Shown piece by piece: positions 8,937-18,223 of a stretch of DNA of 42,852 nucleotides; position 1 is the first letter of the stretch; every line of letters begins with the position of its first letter. Made by a program: the position numbers and the translations under genes. Origin of the DNA: Trichomonas tenax (lineage: Eukaryota; Parabasalia; Trichomonadida; Trichomonadidae); the NCBI GenBank assembly GCA_023091735.1, contig JALKBU010000400.1:1-42852 (forward strand). The letters are read 5' to 3'. The notes beneath the pieces were generated by a model that was not told where the DNA came from, made no database searches, and saw nothing but the letters and a program-made list of their open reading frames with translations.

Positions 8937-9600
8937 TCAAGCCTTCTCAGCTTGCCTGGAAATGAAATCTTGTAGATTATCATGGAGAAACGATTGTAAT
9001 TCATCAACAGTAATTCGAAAACTTGCTTCTGCAGGACTAGAAGGTTGCGCAGCGTCTGTAGCGCCTTCTTCTTCTTGAGGCTCTGCATACGCATCATCTG
9101 GTTTCTTTTGGGCCAATCGAGCCATAATTCCAACGCTATTCATTTGTGTTGATAACCGTCGAGAGTTTCTGATGGGTGTTGAATGTTTGAAAAACTTGTA
9201 TAAATATTGTTCGAATGTTTCCCAGCCTTGCTCGTTATTCTCTGGATTGTGATCTGGAGGATGATTACCGCATAAAGAAAGAATACAATTGACAATACTT
9301 CTCCGCTCAAATTGTAACAGAATATGTATTACGTAAACGAAAGGATTCATTAAAGTTCCTGCTGAATCTCCTCTACGTTCTGGATGATTTTTGAATTTTC
9401 TGTCGTTTTTAAACCCTTAATTTAAAAAAAAAACATCCAGAATTTAAACGCTTAATTTTTTTTGAAGATGCAACAGCTTAGATTGTTCATGTCTTTCTCG
9501 TGCTTTCAATTCATTTATTTTCCTAATATATTCTTCGTATTCCTTCTTAACGCTTTGTCTGACTTGATCGGCATGTCAATGTTAAATCACATTTGATATA
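8937..9600 (-). pseudogene. Decayed gene of unknown family with coiled-coil relic
   Basis: The open part (8937-9350, ATG at 9350) encodes 137 residues, including ERRSIVNCILSL, which weakly recalls a calponin-homology helix, and an acidic Ala/Glu/Pro linker. The same frame stays open upstream of that ATG for about 22 more codons until a TAA. Beyond a low-complexity A/T break, 9470-9600 encodes about 40 residues of charged helix (VRQSVKKEYEEYIRKINEL and onward) ending in a stop. The protein-like sequence before the ATG and the separate coiled-coil piece suggest a longer gene broken by a frameshift and stops. A short functional gene starting at 9350 is the alternative. The family is not identified. 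Confidence 0.4.
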
Positions 9601-10919
9601 AATCACCTTAAATTTCATCAGGTAAGCTCAACCAAAATTTCTTTTGCAGAACTTATAAAATCTCCTGAAATCATTCAGTATTTTGATATCGGTAAATGCA
9701 TGCATATTGAACTCATTTTGAATATTCCACAGAATCACTTTATAATGTTGGACTCAACTTTTCATATTTTGTAAGTCGTCTGCAACCTAGTTGAAAGTCA
9801 TAGAACTCTATTGCCTAGTTTTCATAACATCTTTAACGTCTACTGTCTAAAATATAATACGATTATTAGTCACCACACCTTTTGCAATCTTCGTTTTTAA
9901 AATATGGTAATGAGATGAAATGTTTCTGCATATTCAGGGTTTGCTTGCAAAGGATTTCATTAAAATTTACTCGAATTCAGATTGTAAACTTTGATATAGT
10001 CAGGGAAAAAGGGGGCAAACGCCCACTTAGAAGTATAATTAAGCCTCCAAACTCTACCTGCTATCTGCACACATCCTTCTAAAACTAATATAATGAAATA
10101 AAGTCTAAGATTAAATTTTTAATTTCAATATGTTATAAAGTTGTTTATTATTCAGCAAGTACAGTATACATGAATTGCATGTTACTGCTATTCACTCTTT
10201 TTGCATTTGGTGCTGTTTTTTTTTTGGTTGTCCTAGCATTGACAAACTTTAATTACCTTACTTGTACCAATCTGGCGAAGACTGAGCTGTGTTTCAGCAT
10301 TGCATTCGGAAACAATGCTATTGCAGCTGCATGACTTCGGTTGGTTCATGTTAATTTATATCGAAGTGAGCAAGATCGTGTAGTATGAATTCTCAAGTGT
10401 CGGCAGCTATCTTAGGCTTCTGCTGCATCCACTGGCTAAGCTTTAGGTCGTGATTATCGTGTTTGACTACTTAGTCAAGAGCAAATATGGATATTAACTT
10501 CTCTGACCCTTGCGTTTCCTGCATAAGCATCCAGATACCATATGCTGGTGCCTGCGGAGTTGCACAGAACTCAAATTCTTCATCAGAAGATGAGTCTTTG
10601 GGTTAACTTGTGCGAAAGTTCCATAAAAATTTTTGGACGATAAAAAAAATTTAAACGTGTGTTGATTTTACGCGTTTGCCCCATTTTGAATGGAAAAATT
10701 TATTATGGTGTATATAGCTTTAGAATGCTATACAGAGCCTATATAGCCTAAAATATTTCCCAAATAAAACAGTGTTTGCCCCTTTATCCCGCGACTTTAT
10801 CTAAATTGCCGATAATATTATATTTTGACACGTAAATATATTACACGACAAATGTCAAAACAAAATTGAGAGAAATTGTAAACCTCAAAAAATTGAGACA
10901 ATTTGTAAACTCTATAAAA
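9601..10919. other. Long intergenic region with faint coding relics
   Basis: No intact gene is seen. A decayed minus-strand coding segment (10340-10620) is listed separately. A 54-codon plus-strand ORF (10170-10334) is antisense to it and hydrophobic, and probably chance. 10826-10850 carries TGACACGTAAA and a TTACACGACA variant, 70-95 bases upstream of the HEAT-repeat gene. Immediately before that gene a 25-bp phrase (AAATTGAGA...TTGTAAAC) is imperfectly duplicated. Confidence 0.4.
10340..10620 (-). pseudogene. Possible decayed coding segment
   Basis: Minus-strand translation of about 10450-10600 gives a protein-like run, SSDEEFEFCATPQAPAYGIW and further residues. It is interrupted by one TAA and then continues in the same frame with about 20 more plausible residues. 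GC content is higher than in the flanks. I cannot name the family and the evidence is weak. Confidence 0.25.
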
Positions 10920-12641
10920 ATGGAGGAAGACTGTGAGAACGAGTCTGTTTATACTCCGCAGTCTGTTCTCACAACGTTCATTGACAGCGAAGACGGTGAA
11001 ATTCTCCTTCAGTGCGTCAATTGCGTCACAGATTCACTGGAAACGTGCGATGAAGATTTTATTTACAAATACGTTCTTCCTAGCTTGATCACCCTCATGA
11101 AATCAGACTACGAAGGTGTTACAGACACAATGACGCAGGAATTGTGTAACTTCGCTGAAGTTTTGTTCGATCTCTTTCCAGATATCGCAAATCAAATTCT
11201 CGTTGAAACGGTTTTACCTATCATTACAGAAACCATCCTCAAAGGGAGGTCAGATTTAATCGATCATTTAAGCTATTCGTTCGCTGCATTGTGCACATTA
11301 ATCGAAAAAACAGATTTTATTCAGAAAGAATTGCCAATTATGATTTCATTCGCACGAAATATCAACAAAGATGTGCGAATGACATGTGTGCAAATTTTAT
11401 CCCTTTTAATTAAATTCTTCGATCCAAAACTTTGGTATACTCAGCTTTACGAGATGATTTCATCGCTTGCTTCTGATCAGTTCAGCACAATACGACAAAG
11501 GCTGCCGCAGTTAATCGCTTTGTACGCAAAACGTATAACAGAACCTCAACCACGCTCTCAGCTCACTGCTCGCTACATTTTGTTCTGCAGAGACAGCACG
11601 AGCACCGTCCGTCAATCGGCCGCAGAATACATAATGACTCTCGCTGAAGCTCTCGATCAAAACGAAAGGTTTATCACTGTTCTTCCGGAAGTTAACCTGC
11701 TTTTGGTAGACCCGGCGGAGACAGTTCGAACATCTGCATCAAAGAACTTAGGACAGATCATATCTTTGATTGGATATCGCGCAGATTCACAAATTATATC
11801 AAAATACTGCTCTTTATTATTCTCACGCGATTCTACTACGTCTTTCCTTGCTGCATATTCATTCTCTGGCGTTGCTTTGGTACTTGGAGCGAAACGTTGG
11901 AACGAATTAGAGGCTGCTTATGATATTGCCTGCTCTTCTAAGTTCCCTAATGTACGACGCACTCTTGCTTACGGACTTACGGCGTTCGCACATATTTTGG
12001 ATCCAAATCAATTAGTAACGATCGCTTCTTCGTTCCTTAGAGATTTCCCTGTTGTTGCAATTGGTGTTGTCTCTAATTTGCATCAGATTCTCTCTATCAT
12101 TGATGGAAAGGAAGGCTTACTCTCAGGAAAAGAATCTTTACTTTTCGCGCTTCAAGATCCATGCACGAAATATAAGAATTGGAGAATGAGACTTCAGGTC
12201 AGTGAGCAGCTTAGGTACTGCTCTAAGTTCTATGATTCAGAGGTATTGTTCGATTCAGCGAAGGAACTTGTCCGTGATGAAGTTTGGGCTGTCAGAAAAG
12301 ATGCTGTTTTATCATTCTGTCATCTTCTCGCAAAAGAACGTCTTAGTTATGTCTCACAGCTCGCAATAGATGACATGTATTGGACAAGAGCCACAGCAGC
12401 TAAAATTATCGAAACCGCTGACATTGAGATTTCTAAACTCATGATTGATGATCTCGTGAAGCTGCTTATGGACCCTGTTCCAAATGTCCGCATTAGTGCT
12501 GTTATGGCTGCCAACACAATCGTCGCAAGTCTTGGCGATGATGATGCTTCAATTAATGACGAGTTGCAAGGAATGCTCGAGGATTTACGCAATGACTCAG
12601 ATAATGATGTTTCAACACTCGCATATAACCTCGATCAATAG
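10920..12641 (+). CDS. HEAT-repeat protein, PP2A scaffold (A/PR65) subunit-like (573 aa)
   Basis: The protein is an array of about 14-15 HEAT-type helical pairs of roughly 39 residues throughout its length. It has recurrent D-P-x-x-x-V-R-x-x-A/S motifs, for example DPAETVRTSASKNLGQI, DPVPNVRISAV and DEVWAVRKDAV. Length and repeat spacing match the ~590-residue A subunit of protein phosphatase 2A, which bridges the catalytic and regulatory subunits. There is no signal peptide or membrane helix. The frame extends upstream to a TTG, but the first ATG is at 10920 and the upstream codons are a tandem AT-rich duplication. The acidic N-terminus MEEDCENE is typical of a true start. Another HEAT protein is possible, so the PP2A call is moderate. 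Confidence 0.75.
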   Translation: MEEDCENESVYTPQSVLTTFIDSEDGEILLQCVNCVTDSLETCDEDFIYKYVLPSLITLMKSDYEGVTDTMTQELCNFAEVLFDLFPDIANQILVETVLPIITETILKGRSDLIDHLSYSFAALCTLIEKTDFIQKELPIMISFARNINKDVRMTCVQILSLLIKFFDPKLWYTQLYEMISSLASDQFSTIRQRLPQLIALYAKRITEPQPRSQLTARYILFCRDSTSTVRQSAAEYIMTLAEALDQNERFITVLPEVNLLLVDPAETVRTSASKNLGQIISLIGYRADSQIISKYCSLLFSRDSTTSFLAAYSFSGVALVLGAKRWNELEAAYDIACSSKFPNVRRTLAYGLTAFAHILDPNQLVTIASSFLRDFPVVAIGVVSNLHQILSIIDGKEGLLSGKESLLFALQDPCTKYKNWRMRLQVSEQLRYCSKFYDSEVLFDSAKELVRDEVWAVRKDAVLSFCHLLAKERLSYVSQLAIDDMYWTRATAAKIIETADIEISKLMIDDLVKLLMDPVPNVRISAVMAANTIVASLGDDDASINDELQGMLEDLRNDSDNDVSTLAYNLDQ

Positions 12642-12849
12642 ATTTATTAGTTATTTTATTATATTTTTTGTTTTATTCACTTTCAAATTTTGTTATTTGA
12701 TAATAATTTTTATTGGAAATAAACTTTCTTATGGTTAAAAATATTATTTATCACTAAAAGCTTATGATCAAATTTAATATTAGTAAACGCTGATTCATTA
12801 TTTGATATTTTACTTCACAAGAATTTGGATGATCAATATTAAAATAGTA

Positions 12850-13625
12850 TCTTATCCGAGTTATACGAATATTTCCATTTCTAGTGTGTCCATCTTCATC
12901 GACACCACTTAGATTGGCATCACAGTAGATCTGGGTATAAGTTTTATATTATTGGCAAGGGGAGATACATATCCACTTCCATCCGTTGCAGCCCCACCTG
13001 ATGAGCTCTGGTATAGGGTAGTTCCAGTCCCACCAATACCATATGAACCATTAAATAGACTTTCTGACAAATATGGTGGTTGACCATCCTGGAAAAGTTT
13101 GATTTGCGCCCCTAACAGCATAATCATCGATGGTAGCATCTTTTCCAGCACTATTTCCACCAACTTCACCACCTCCGTGGCCACCATGGCCACCTAAATA
13201 ATTAAATGCATTAGTAATAGAGGCTCCACCTCCCCCACCAGCGATGATTATTCGATGTTTTAATTCATCGCCTTGGTATCGTATATCTGTTGCTCCGCCA
13301 CCAAAAGCTGTATTAACTTTAAATGATCCACAGCCCCCAGTGTCACCTCCATTGTATCCACCCTTCACTGGTGTTGCGGAATACGTATTTGATATTCCTG
13401 TTCCATCAATTCGAGCAGTCAATATTGTATTACGGGTGAAATTGAATTTTCCTGCAGCATATCCACCTTTACCACCATTGTGATACAGGTTTCTGCTGGA
13501 ATAAATCGCGTAGCCCCCAGATGCACCCCAGCATTCAATCAAATATTTGCCAGGGAGGAGATTTATTTGGAATGCGTGACATGTAGTCAAATCCGAGCAA
13601 GGATAGTCATATACTTTAACTTTTT
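12850..13625 (-). pseudogene. Glycine-rich (ALK/LTK GRD-like) protein, decayed copy A
   Basis: Minus-strand reading starts near 13625 with VKVYDYPCSDLTTCHAFQ and continues through LPGKYLIECWGASGG into Gly-rich repeats (GGYNGGDTGGCGSF, HRIIIAGGGGGAS). This is the layout of the large trichomonad glycine-rich family related to the ALK/LTK glycine-rich domain. After GANQTFPG the frame shifts, continues in another frame through SYGIGGTGTTLYQ to SGYVSPLANN, then shifts again before GVDEDGHTRNGNIRIT near 12850-12890. No ATG precedes the conserved N-terminal part because a TAA lies in frame upstream. At least two frameshifts and the missing start mark it as a pseudogene. Confidence 0.75.
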
Positions 13626-13789
13626 CGGCGACTGGCGCCGTGGTAATGTTTTTACTATTTTATATAAGGTTATGTTACTTTTTGGACATACGTTAAGGTT
13701 ATTTTCTGATCGACTCTGCTTTTTATTTTTATAAACTAACAACAACATCCAATACAAGGTAACACAACTTGAATGGTTGAAAACGATTA

Positions 13790-14508
13790 CAAGTTATTCG
13801 TTAGCGAGATATAGCTTGTCTCCAATCCTTGTAATACGAATATTTCCATTTCCTTTATGGCCAAGTTCAGTTCCAGTTGAGGGTGATGGCATCGGAAGGC
13901 CGACAGGGATGAGAACAACATTTGAAGCATTATCAGCCACAAATCCACTCCGACCAGAACCTCCCGATGCCCCACCTCACCTCCACCAAAATAGCCACCT
14001 CAACCACCCGCAGAAGAACTTTCATGCGATCCAATTGCACCTCCTCCTCCATATCCAAGCGTTCCAGATTCGCCAGGACCATCTGTAGACTTCGTATATC
14101 CTGGATTTGTTTGAGTAGCGCCAAATACAACATAACTATCAACATAATCTCCATACCAAGCGCTGTCACCAGATTCTCCTCCTCCATGACCACCTGAATT
14201 ATTGTATGAGTTAGTAATGGCGGCTTCACCACCACCTACAACAATAATTCGATGCTGAAGCTCATCACAGAGAAATCGAATATCAGTGGCACCACAAGAT
14301 GCCGAATTCAAATTTCCAGCCCCGCATCTACTTGAACCACCTCCATTGTATCCTCCTGGAATAGCTCCAGATGAAACAACATCGGAAAGTCCTGCTCCTC
14401 CGATTTGGGCAATTAAAGTAAACACCATAACTTAATACGACGTTGAATGGGGAACAATTTATCGAATCTGGACATTTTTAGTCATAGACTTCTACTTTAT
14501 TGGTGGAG
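13790..14508 (-). pseudogene. Glycine-rich protein, decayed copy B
   Basis: This is a second tandem copy. The conserved N-terminal motif reads VEVYD, then a stop, then KCPDSINC (about 14460-14508). The Gly-rich body is open from 14428 to 14000 and matches copy A (CGATDIRF versus GGATDIRY; HRIIVVGGG versus HRIIIAGGG; NSYNNSGGHGGG versus NAFNYLGGHGGHGGG). A further frameshift near 13990-14000 leads into the C-terminal part ending near 13790. The stop in the N-terminal motif plus frameshifts make it non-functional. Confidence 0.75.
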
Positions 14509-14639
14509 TTTGGAGAAATACAATGATGCTTGTTATCGTCACTTTTATAACCACTTTTTGTTCCTGAAACTATTTAATTGATTATTAAAGATATAGTAAT
14601 ATAACAGACTTTATTCAACAAAACAATTTATAGACTAAT

Positions 14640-15003
14640 CATTGTTCGAGCTAAAATATATTTCCAAAACAAACGCATATTTCTATCATTGCAAGTTATG
14701 TATTCTGGCTTGCATTTTAAAACAGATAGAAAAGTAATACGTATATTTCCATTACCTATGCGTCCTTCTTCAAATCCTATTAATGGTGATGGCATAGGGC
14801 TATTTCCAGATATCAAACTGATATTGGTTGCAAATAAATTTACAAAACCACTACCACCTGACCAACCAGCAGCTGCACCACCACCACCAAAATAACCCCA
14901 CCCCCACCTCCAGAAGCACTCCCATAAAAATCTTTATTTCCAGCCCCACTTCTGACTGGAAGATTGAGAGAAACCGCTAGAAATTTGGGTTGCTCCAAAT
15001 ACG
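14640..15003 (-). pseudogene. Glycine-rich protein, decayed 5'-truncated copy C
   Basis: The third copy keeps only the C-terminal half. It begins abruptly at VFGATQ (compare VVFGATQTNPG in copy B), immediately next to the stop of the ORF at 15005. A stop and frame changes follow, then GGGGAAAGWSGGSGFV and the conserved tail SGNSPMPSPLIGFEEGRIGN through IRITFLSVLKCKPEYITCN. The sharp 5' boundary suggests that a recombination or insertion joined it to the neighbouring ORF and retroelement. Confidence 0.65.
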
Positions 15004-15004
15004 G

Positions 15005-15391
15005 TCATAGCTTATTTGGAACTAGCATAAACTCGAATTCGGCTTCGAGATTGATATGAGCTGTAATGTTTGCAGCAAAAGACGCTGCATATCGATTCAG
15101 TATGGCAATAATGTTTTTTCCTGTTTGGTTTGAATCAAGTTTTAGCCAGGGTCTTATGCGAAAGAATTGGATCAATGTAGGCTTCTTGGCGGCTTCAGCA
15201 CATCTTTTGCGTGCATCATTTTGATCAAAATCAATGATAATTTGGGTTTCCTGTTCGATTCTACGAATGAATGTGTTAGAAACATGAGTTAATTGGTTTG
15301 TACCATAGCCTAATAGGGAACAAAGCAGATTCCTCACTGCCATATTCTGTTCAAGTTGAATTAATGGGTCAGGAACATATTCTTCACTCAT
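15005..15391 (-). CDS. Small hypothetical protein (128 aa)
   Basis: I do not recognise this protein. It starts MSEEYVPDPLIQ and is soluble-looking, with amphipathic helices and one basic RKRCAEAAKKP patch. The frame is open further upstream from a TTG; ATG at 15391 is preferred. It is intact but sits between a retroelement 3' end and a truncated Gly-rich gene, in an area of relics. It could be a remnant of a longer gene or part of a mobile element. No Inr is obvious before the start. Confidence 0.4.
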   Translation of the reverse strand: MSEEYVPDPLIQLEQNMAVRNLLCSLLGYGTNQLTHVSNTFIRRIEQETQIIIDFDQNDARKRCAEAAKKPTLIQFFRIRPWLKLDSNQTGKNIIAILNRYAASFAANITAHINLEAEFEFMLVPNKL

Positions 15392-15579
15392 GTAATGTGT
15401 AAATGTGTTGTGTTGCGTTAAACATATTACTACCATAACAGAATTATTTTGCAATGCTAATAGAAGCAGCAAATCGCTCTACATAGCCACAATTGATTTG
15501 AAGTACGCGTTTGGAAGAATTTCCTATAGATCAATATCCTAGAGATTCTTATGACAGTATTTCATTTCACCTCATTTAT

Positions 15580-16480
15580 TCAACTTATATTTGAACCCAC
15601 TCTTAACTGTACATGAAGATCATCATAGGAACAAGTAATATCAATCAGATACAGTCTGTTGCAATGGTATAATAGGATATCTGGCTTAAGAGATGCTGAT
15701 TCACCTTGGATCCTTGCTCTTCCTGGAATTCTCACTTCATCGTGAAGTGAGGCTTCTGAACTTTCAGTTCATCAGCTATAATGTCAACAATCTTGTTGTG
15801 ACGTATTGTTTGCTTTGACCAGTTCTCTCGGCAACCGTTCAAATGATGCTCCAAACTATCTTCCTTTACAGCTCCGCAATATGGACATTTAGGACCAGAG
15901 CTTTGTGGGAGGTTTTTAAGCTTGTGCGTGTAGCCGCTGCAGGGTATGTTTGTTCTTCCTGCAATAGCAAACTTGATTAAGCTGTTGTTAACTCTGTTGT
16001 TGTAATTACCAATAAAGAAGTTCGAATTCTTTATACCTTTCAAGTTGACGAAGGCATGTCCGTGAACAGGGAGTGAGTTTATTATTGCTTTGTTCACATG
16101 TCTTCCTCATGAGCTCTTTGGTTACTTCTTTTGCATCAGTAATCTTTGCATATCCAGTGACTAAAACTTTTTTTATCTTTAATCGTGATCTTGACGTGCA
16201 ACTTTTCTGTCGCTTTCTTTGCTTTTGCAACCAGTGAACTGATACCGTTTCTTGTTTGATTTGCCGCCCCATTTTCATCAGTGGACCAGTTAAGGAATGA
16301 GGACCTTTCGGAGTTGACCTCCTCAATTCCTAGTTTTCTTCGATCACACTGAGCAAATTCTCTCATCAGATATCTTGTTTGTAGATTTAGTGAGTTCCCT
16401 TCAAACAAGTTCTCTGCCTCATTAAAATTTTGTATAAAAAAGCAAAAGTATCAGAAGTATTTGGCAAAAAACATATACAT
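15580..16480 (-). mobile_element. 3' relic of a non-LTR retrotransposon with CCHC finger and restriction-like endonuclease
   Basis: Minus-strand frames, joined over several frameshifts, give the C-terminal end of a reverse-transcriptase polyprotein. A thumb-like helical region comes first (LNLQTRYLMREFAQCDRRKL). A zinc knuckle CPYCG...HHLNGC follows (about 15830-15890), then RHNKIVDII, then after a frameshift IPGRARIQG...LKPDILLY...LYLIDITCSYDD (about 15620-15745). The KPD...DIT spacing is that of the restriction-like endonuclease of R2/CRE/NeSL-type elements. The RT catalytic core is absent, so this copy is 5'-truncated as is usual for LINEs. It ends about 30 bp from the 3' end of tRNA-Lys on the same strand. 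Stops and shifts show it is dead. Confidence 0.65.
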
Positions 16481-16489
16481 GTCAAAAAA

Positions 16490-16511
16490 AGAGGGAGAAA
16501 AAAATTAAAAA
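16490..16511 (-). terminator. Pol III T-run terminator of tRNA-Lys
   Basis: On the minus strand the tRNA is followed directly by T5, AA and T7, the usual RNA polymerase III termination signal. Confidence 0.7.
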
Positions 16512-16585
16512 CGCTATCCTGGGGACTCGAACCCCAAACCCTTGGATTAAAAGTCCAAAGCTCTATCCTGTTGAGCTAGGAAAGC
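16512..16585 (-). tRNA. tRNA-Lys(TTT): tRNA-Lys (anticodon TTT)
   Basis: The 74-nt cloverleaf reads on the minus strand. The acceptor GCTTTCC pairs with GGATAGC with one T-T mismatch at position 4:69. The D stem is GCTC/GAGC. The anticodon stem TTGGA/TCCAA encloses loop CTTTTAA. The T arm TGGGG-TTCGAGT-CCCCA contains an intact B box. The discriminator base is G and CCA is not encoded. T-runs immediately downstream (16492-16511) provide a pol III stop. The mismatch in the acceptor is the only oddity. Confidence 0.93.
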
Positions 16586-16795
16586 GTTACATTTATTTTA
16601 AATATTATGTATCTCTAAGTGAAATTTACTTTTAGTCTCTTTTATATTAGTCAATAAACATGAAAATAATCAAATTTACAATAATTTTGATTAATACAAT
16701 ATGTTATTCACATGTTACTTAATCTAGAATATACTATTTCTTCATCATATATATATATATTTAAAAAATACAAACAAATATGTGATTATATAAAT

Positions 16796-18223
16796 CTACC
16801 ATGGAAGGAAGATGATCTCATTAGTATCGGATGCATATTTGTTGGAATTGTCGTTCATGTTCCAAAGTGGGAAAACGGAAAGAAATGTGCTGACTTTCCT
16901 AAACTTAGAGAAGTTGATGATAACTTGACGAGGATTGTCAAATGATATCTTGATCGAGTATAGATCTCCTGTCAGTGAGTTACAACTCGCAATCTCTTCC
17001 CTCGTGCAATGGCCAGATGAGAGATTGTCTGACGAGATTGTGATCAAGCCTGCGAAATTCGATAGTGATGCACAAATCGCTGAAGATTGATATTCCTTCA
17101 GATCGAAACAATAGAGGCCGCCAGTGTCGACTTGCCGAGCAAGCACAACAGCTTCGTTTTCAATCTCTGTGAAGAAAGGCCCGAAACCTTCAAATTGCAA
17201 ACGCGATAAGAAGTCAAACAAAGAATATGGCGTTCGTCTCATTCCTGAAGCTAAATTGCATATAAAAAGATGTGTGATGTAAATAAATCGAAGAATGGTG
17301 TCTCCGCAGACGAAGTGAACCGGCGAGTTTGGATACTTTATACTGAGTTTAATAAATTCTGTAAATGTCGAAAGTATTTCTTGAACTAAATCAAAATCGC
17401 GAAAAATTGACGATTCGTGTGCGAATGCCGTTAAAATGCTTATAACAAGCGCATAGTCTGAGTAGTTAAAAGAATGGAAAGTAAACTCTGAAGTCTTTGA
17501 TTTGAATTTAAATGGATATTGCAATTTAATTTCTGAAAACTGTCGAATAGTTGAAGTTAGACTGTGCAAAAACTTCAACCTAAAGTTGGTGAGTATATTC
17601 TGCTGTGAATTAGAGTAAGTTCCCGGATATTTAGCCATTGTTACAAGATCATAATCTGTGCAATTATCTTCATCAGCAAGCACATCAAGTTTGTTACCAC
17701 AAGGATTAAACCTTGTTCCTGTTGCGGCTAATTCATCTGTTTCGCCTTCTTCCTCTGATGCATTTGTCATCGATCCAAGAGCACCAAATATTAATAGAAA
17801 ATGGGTTCTGTTGAACGCAGTGTTGCTAACAACGCTGTCTTCAATGGCCAATTGCTGTGGTCGTAATCGATAAGATGTTTTTCCTCTTCCAACGAAATCG
17901 TTAATGCGAATTTTTGTCAAATGTTTGCTATTTTCAGCTGCTGCAGGTTTTTTCCTCTGTATGAATGTCAGTGATATCGTTGGTATTAAAAATTTTGTTA
18001 AATCAATCGACGACTTCATTTCATCAACAGATCCCGACTTCGTGAGAAGGCACTTTCTGGTGTCTATTCGTGGCATTATCGTAGCAACATTGTATTCAAC
18101 AATATTTTCGCGTGATGTATTTTTAGTTGTAAAGTCAACCAAGACCAGTGTGTCTGACAATTATTTGCCGATTATTCCTGAGCTGAGTGCAAGTTGGTCG
18201 TCGGTCAGAAAGCTGAGATCCAT
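16796..18223 (-). pseudogene. Long unknown gene with an in-frame TAA at codon 21
   Basis: The most convincing start is the ATG at 18223, with a TCATTA initiator 14 bases upstream. The frame reads MDLSFLTDDQLALSSGIIGK, then TAA (18163-18161), then continues open for 454 codons (LSDTLVLVDFTTKN through to FLPW). Codon use and protein character are continuous across the stop, and no ATG replaces it until residue 49. A single C-to-T change (CAA to TAA) would explain it. I do not recognise the protein. It has no membrane segment, a basic patch RGKTSYRLRPQQ and a predicted helical middle (about 230-330). Options are a recent nonsense pseudogene, stop readthrough, downstream initiation at 18076, or a sequencing error. 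Confidence 0.65.

Noticed and set aside
8938..9133. Overlapping 86-codon frame in the 9-kb relic
   Set aside because: Frame-shifted shadow; the other frame has more protein-like composition.
10170..10334. 54-codon hydrophobic plus-strand ORF
   Set aside because: No promoter or homology, and it lies antisense to a possible minus-strand relic. Probably chance.
13051..13590. 179-codon Gly-rich frame as an intact gene
   Set aside because: The frame lacks an ATG, the conserved N-terminus lies before it, and the family's C-terminal part continues in another frame. Called a pseudogene instead.
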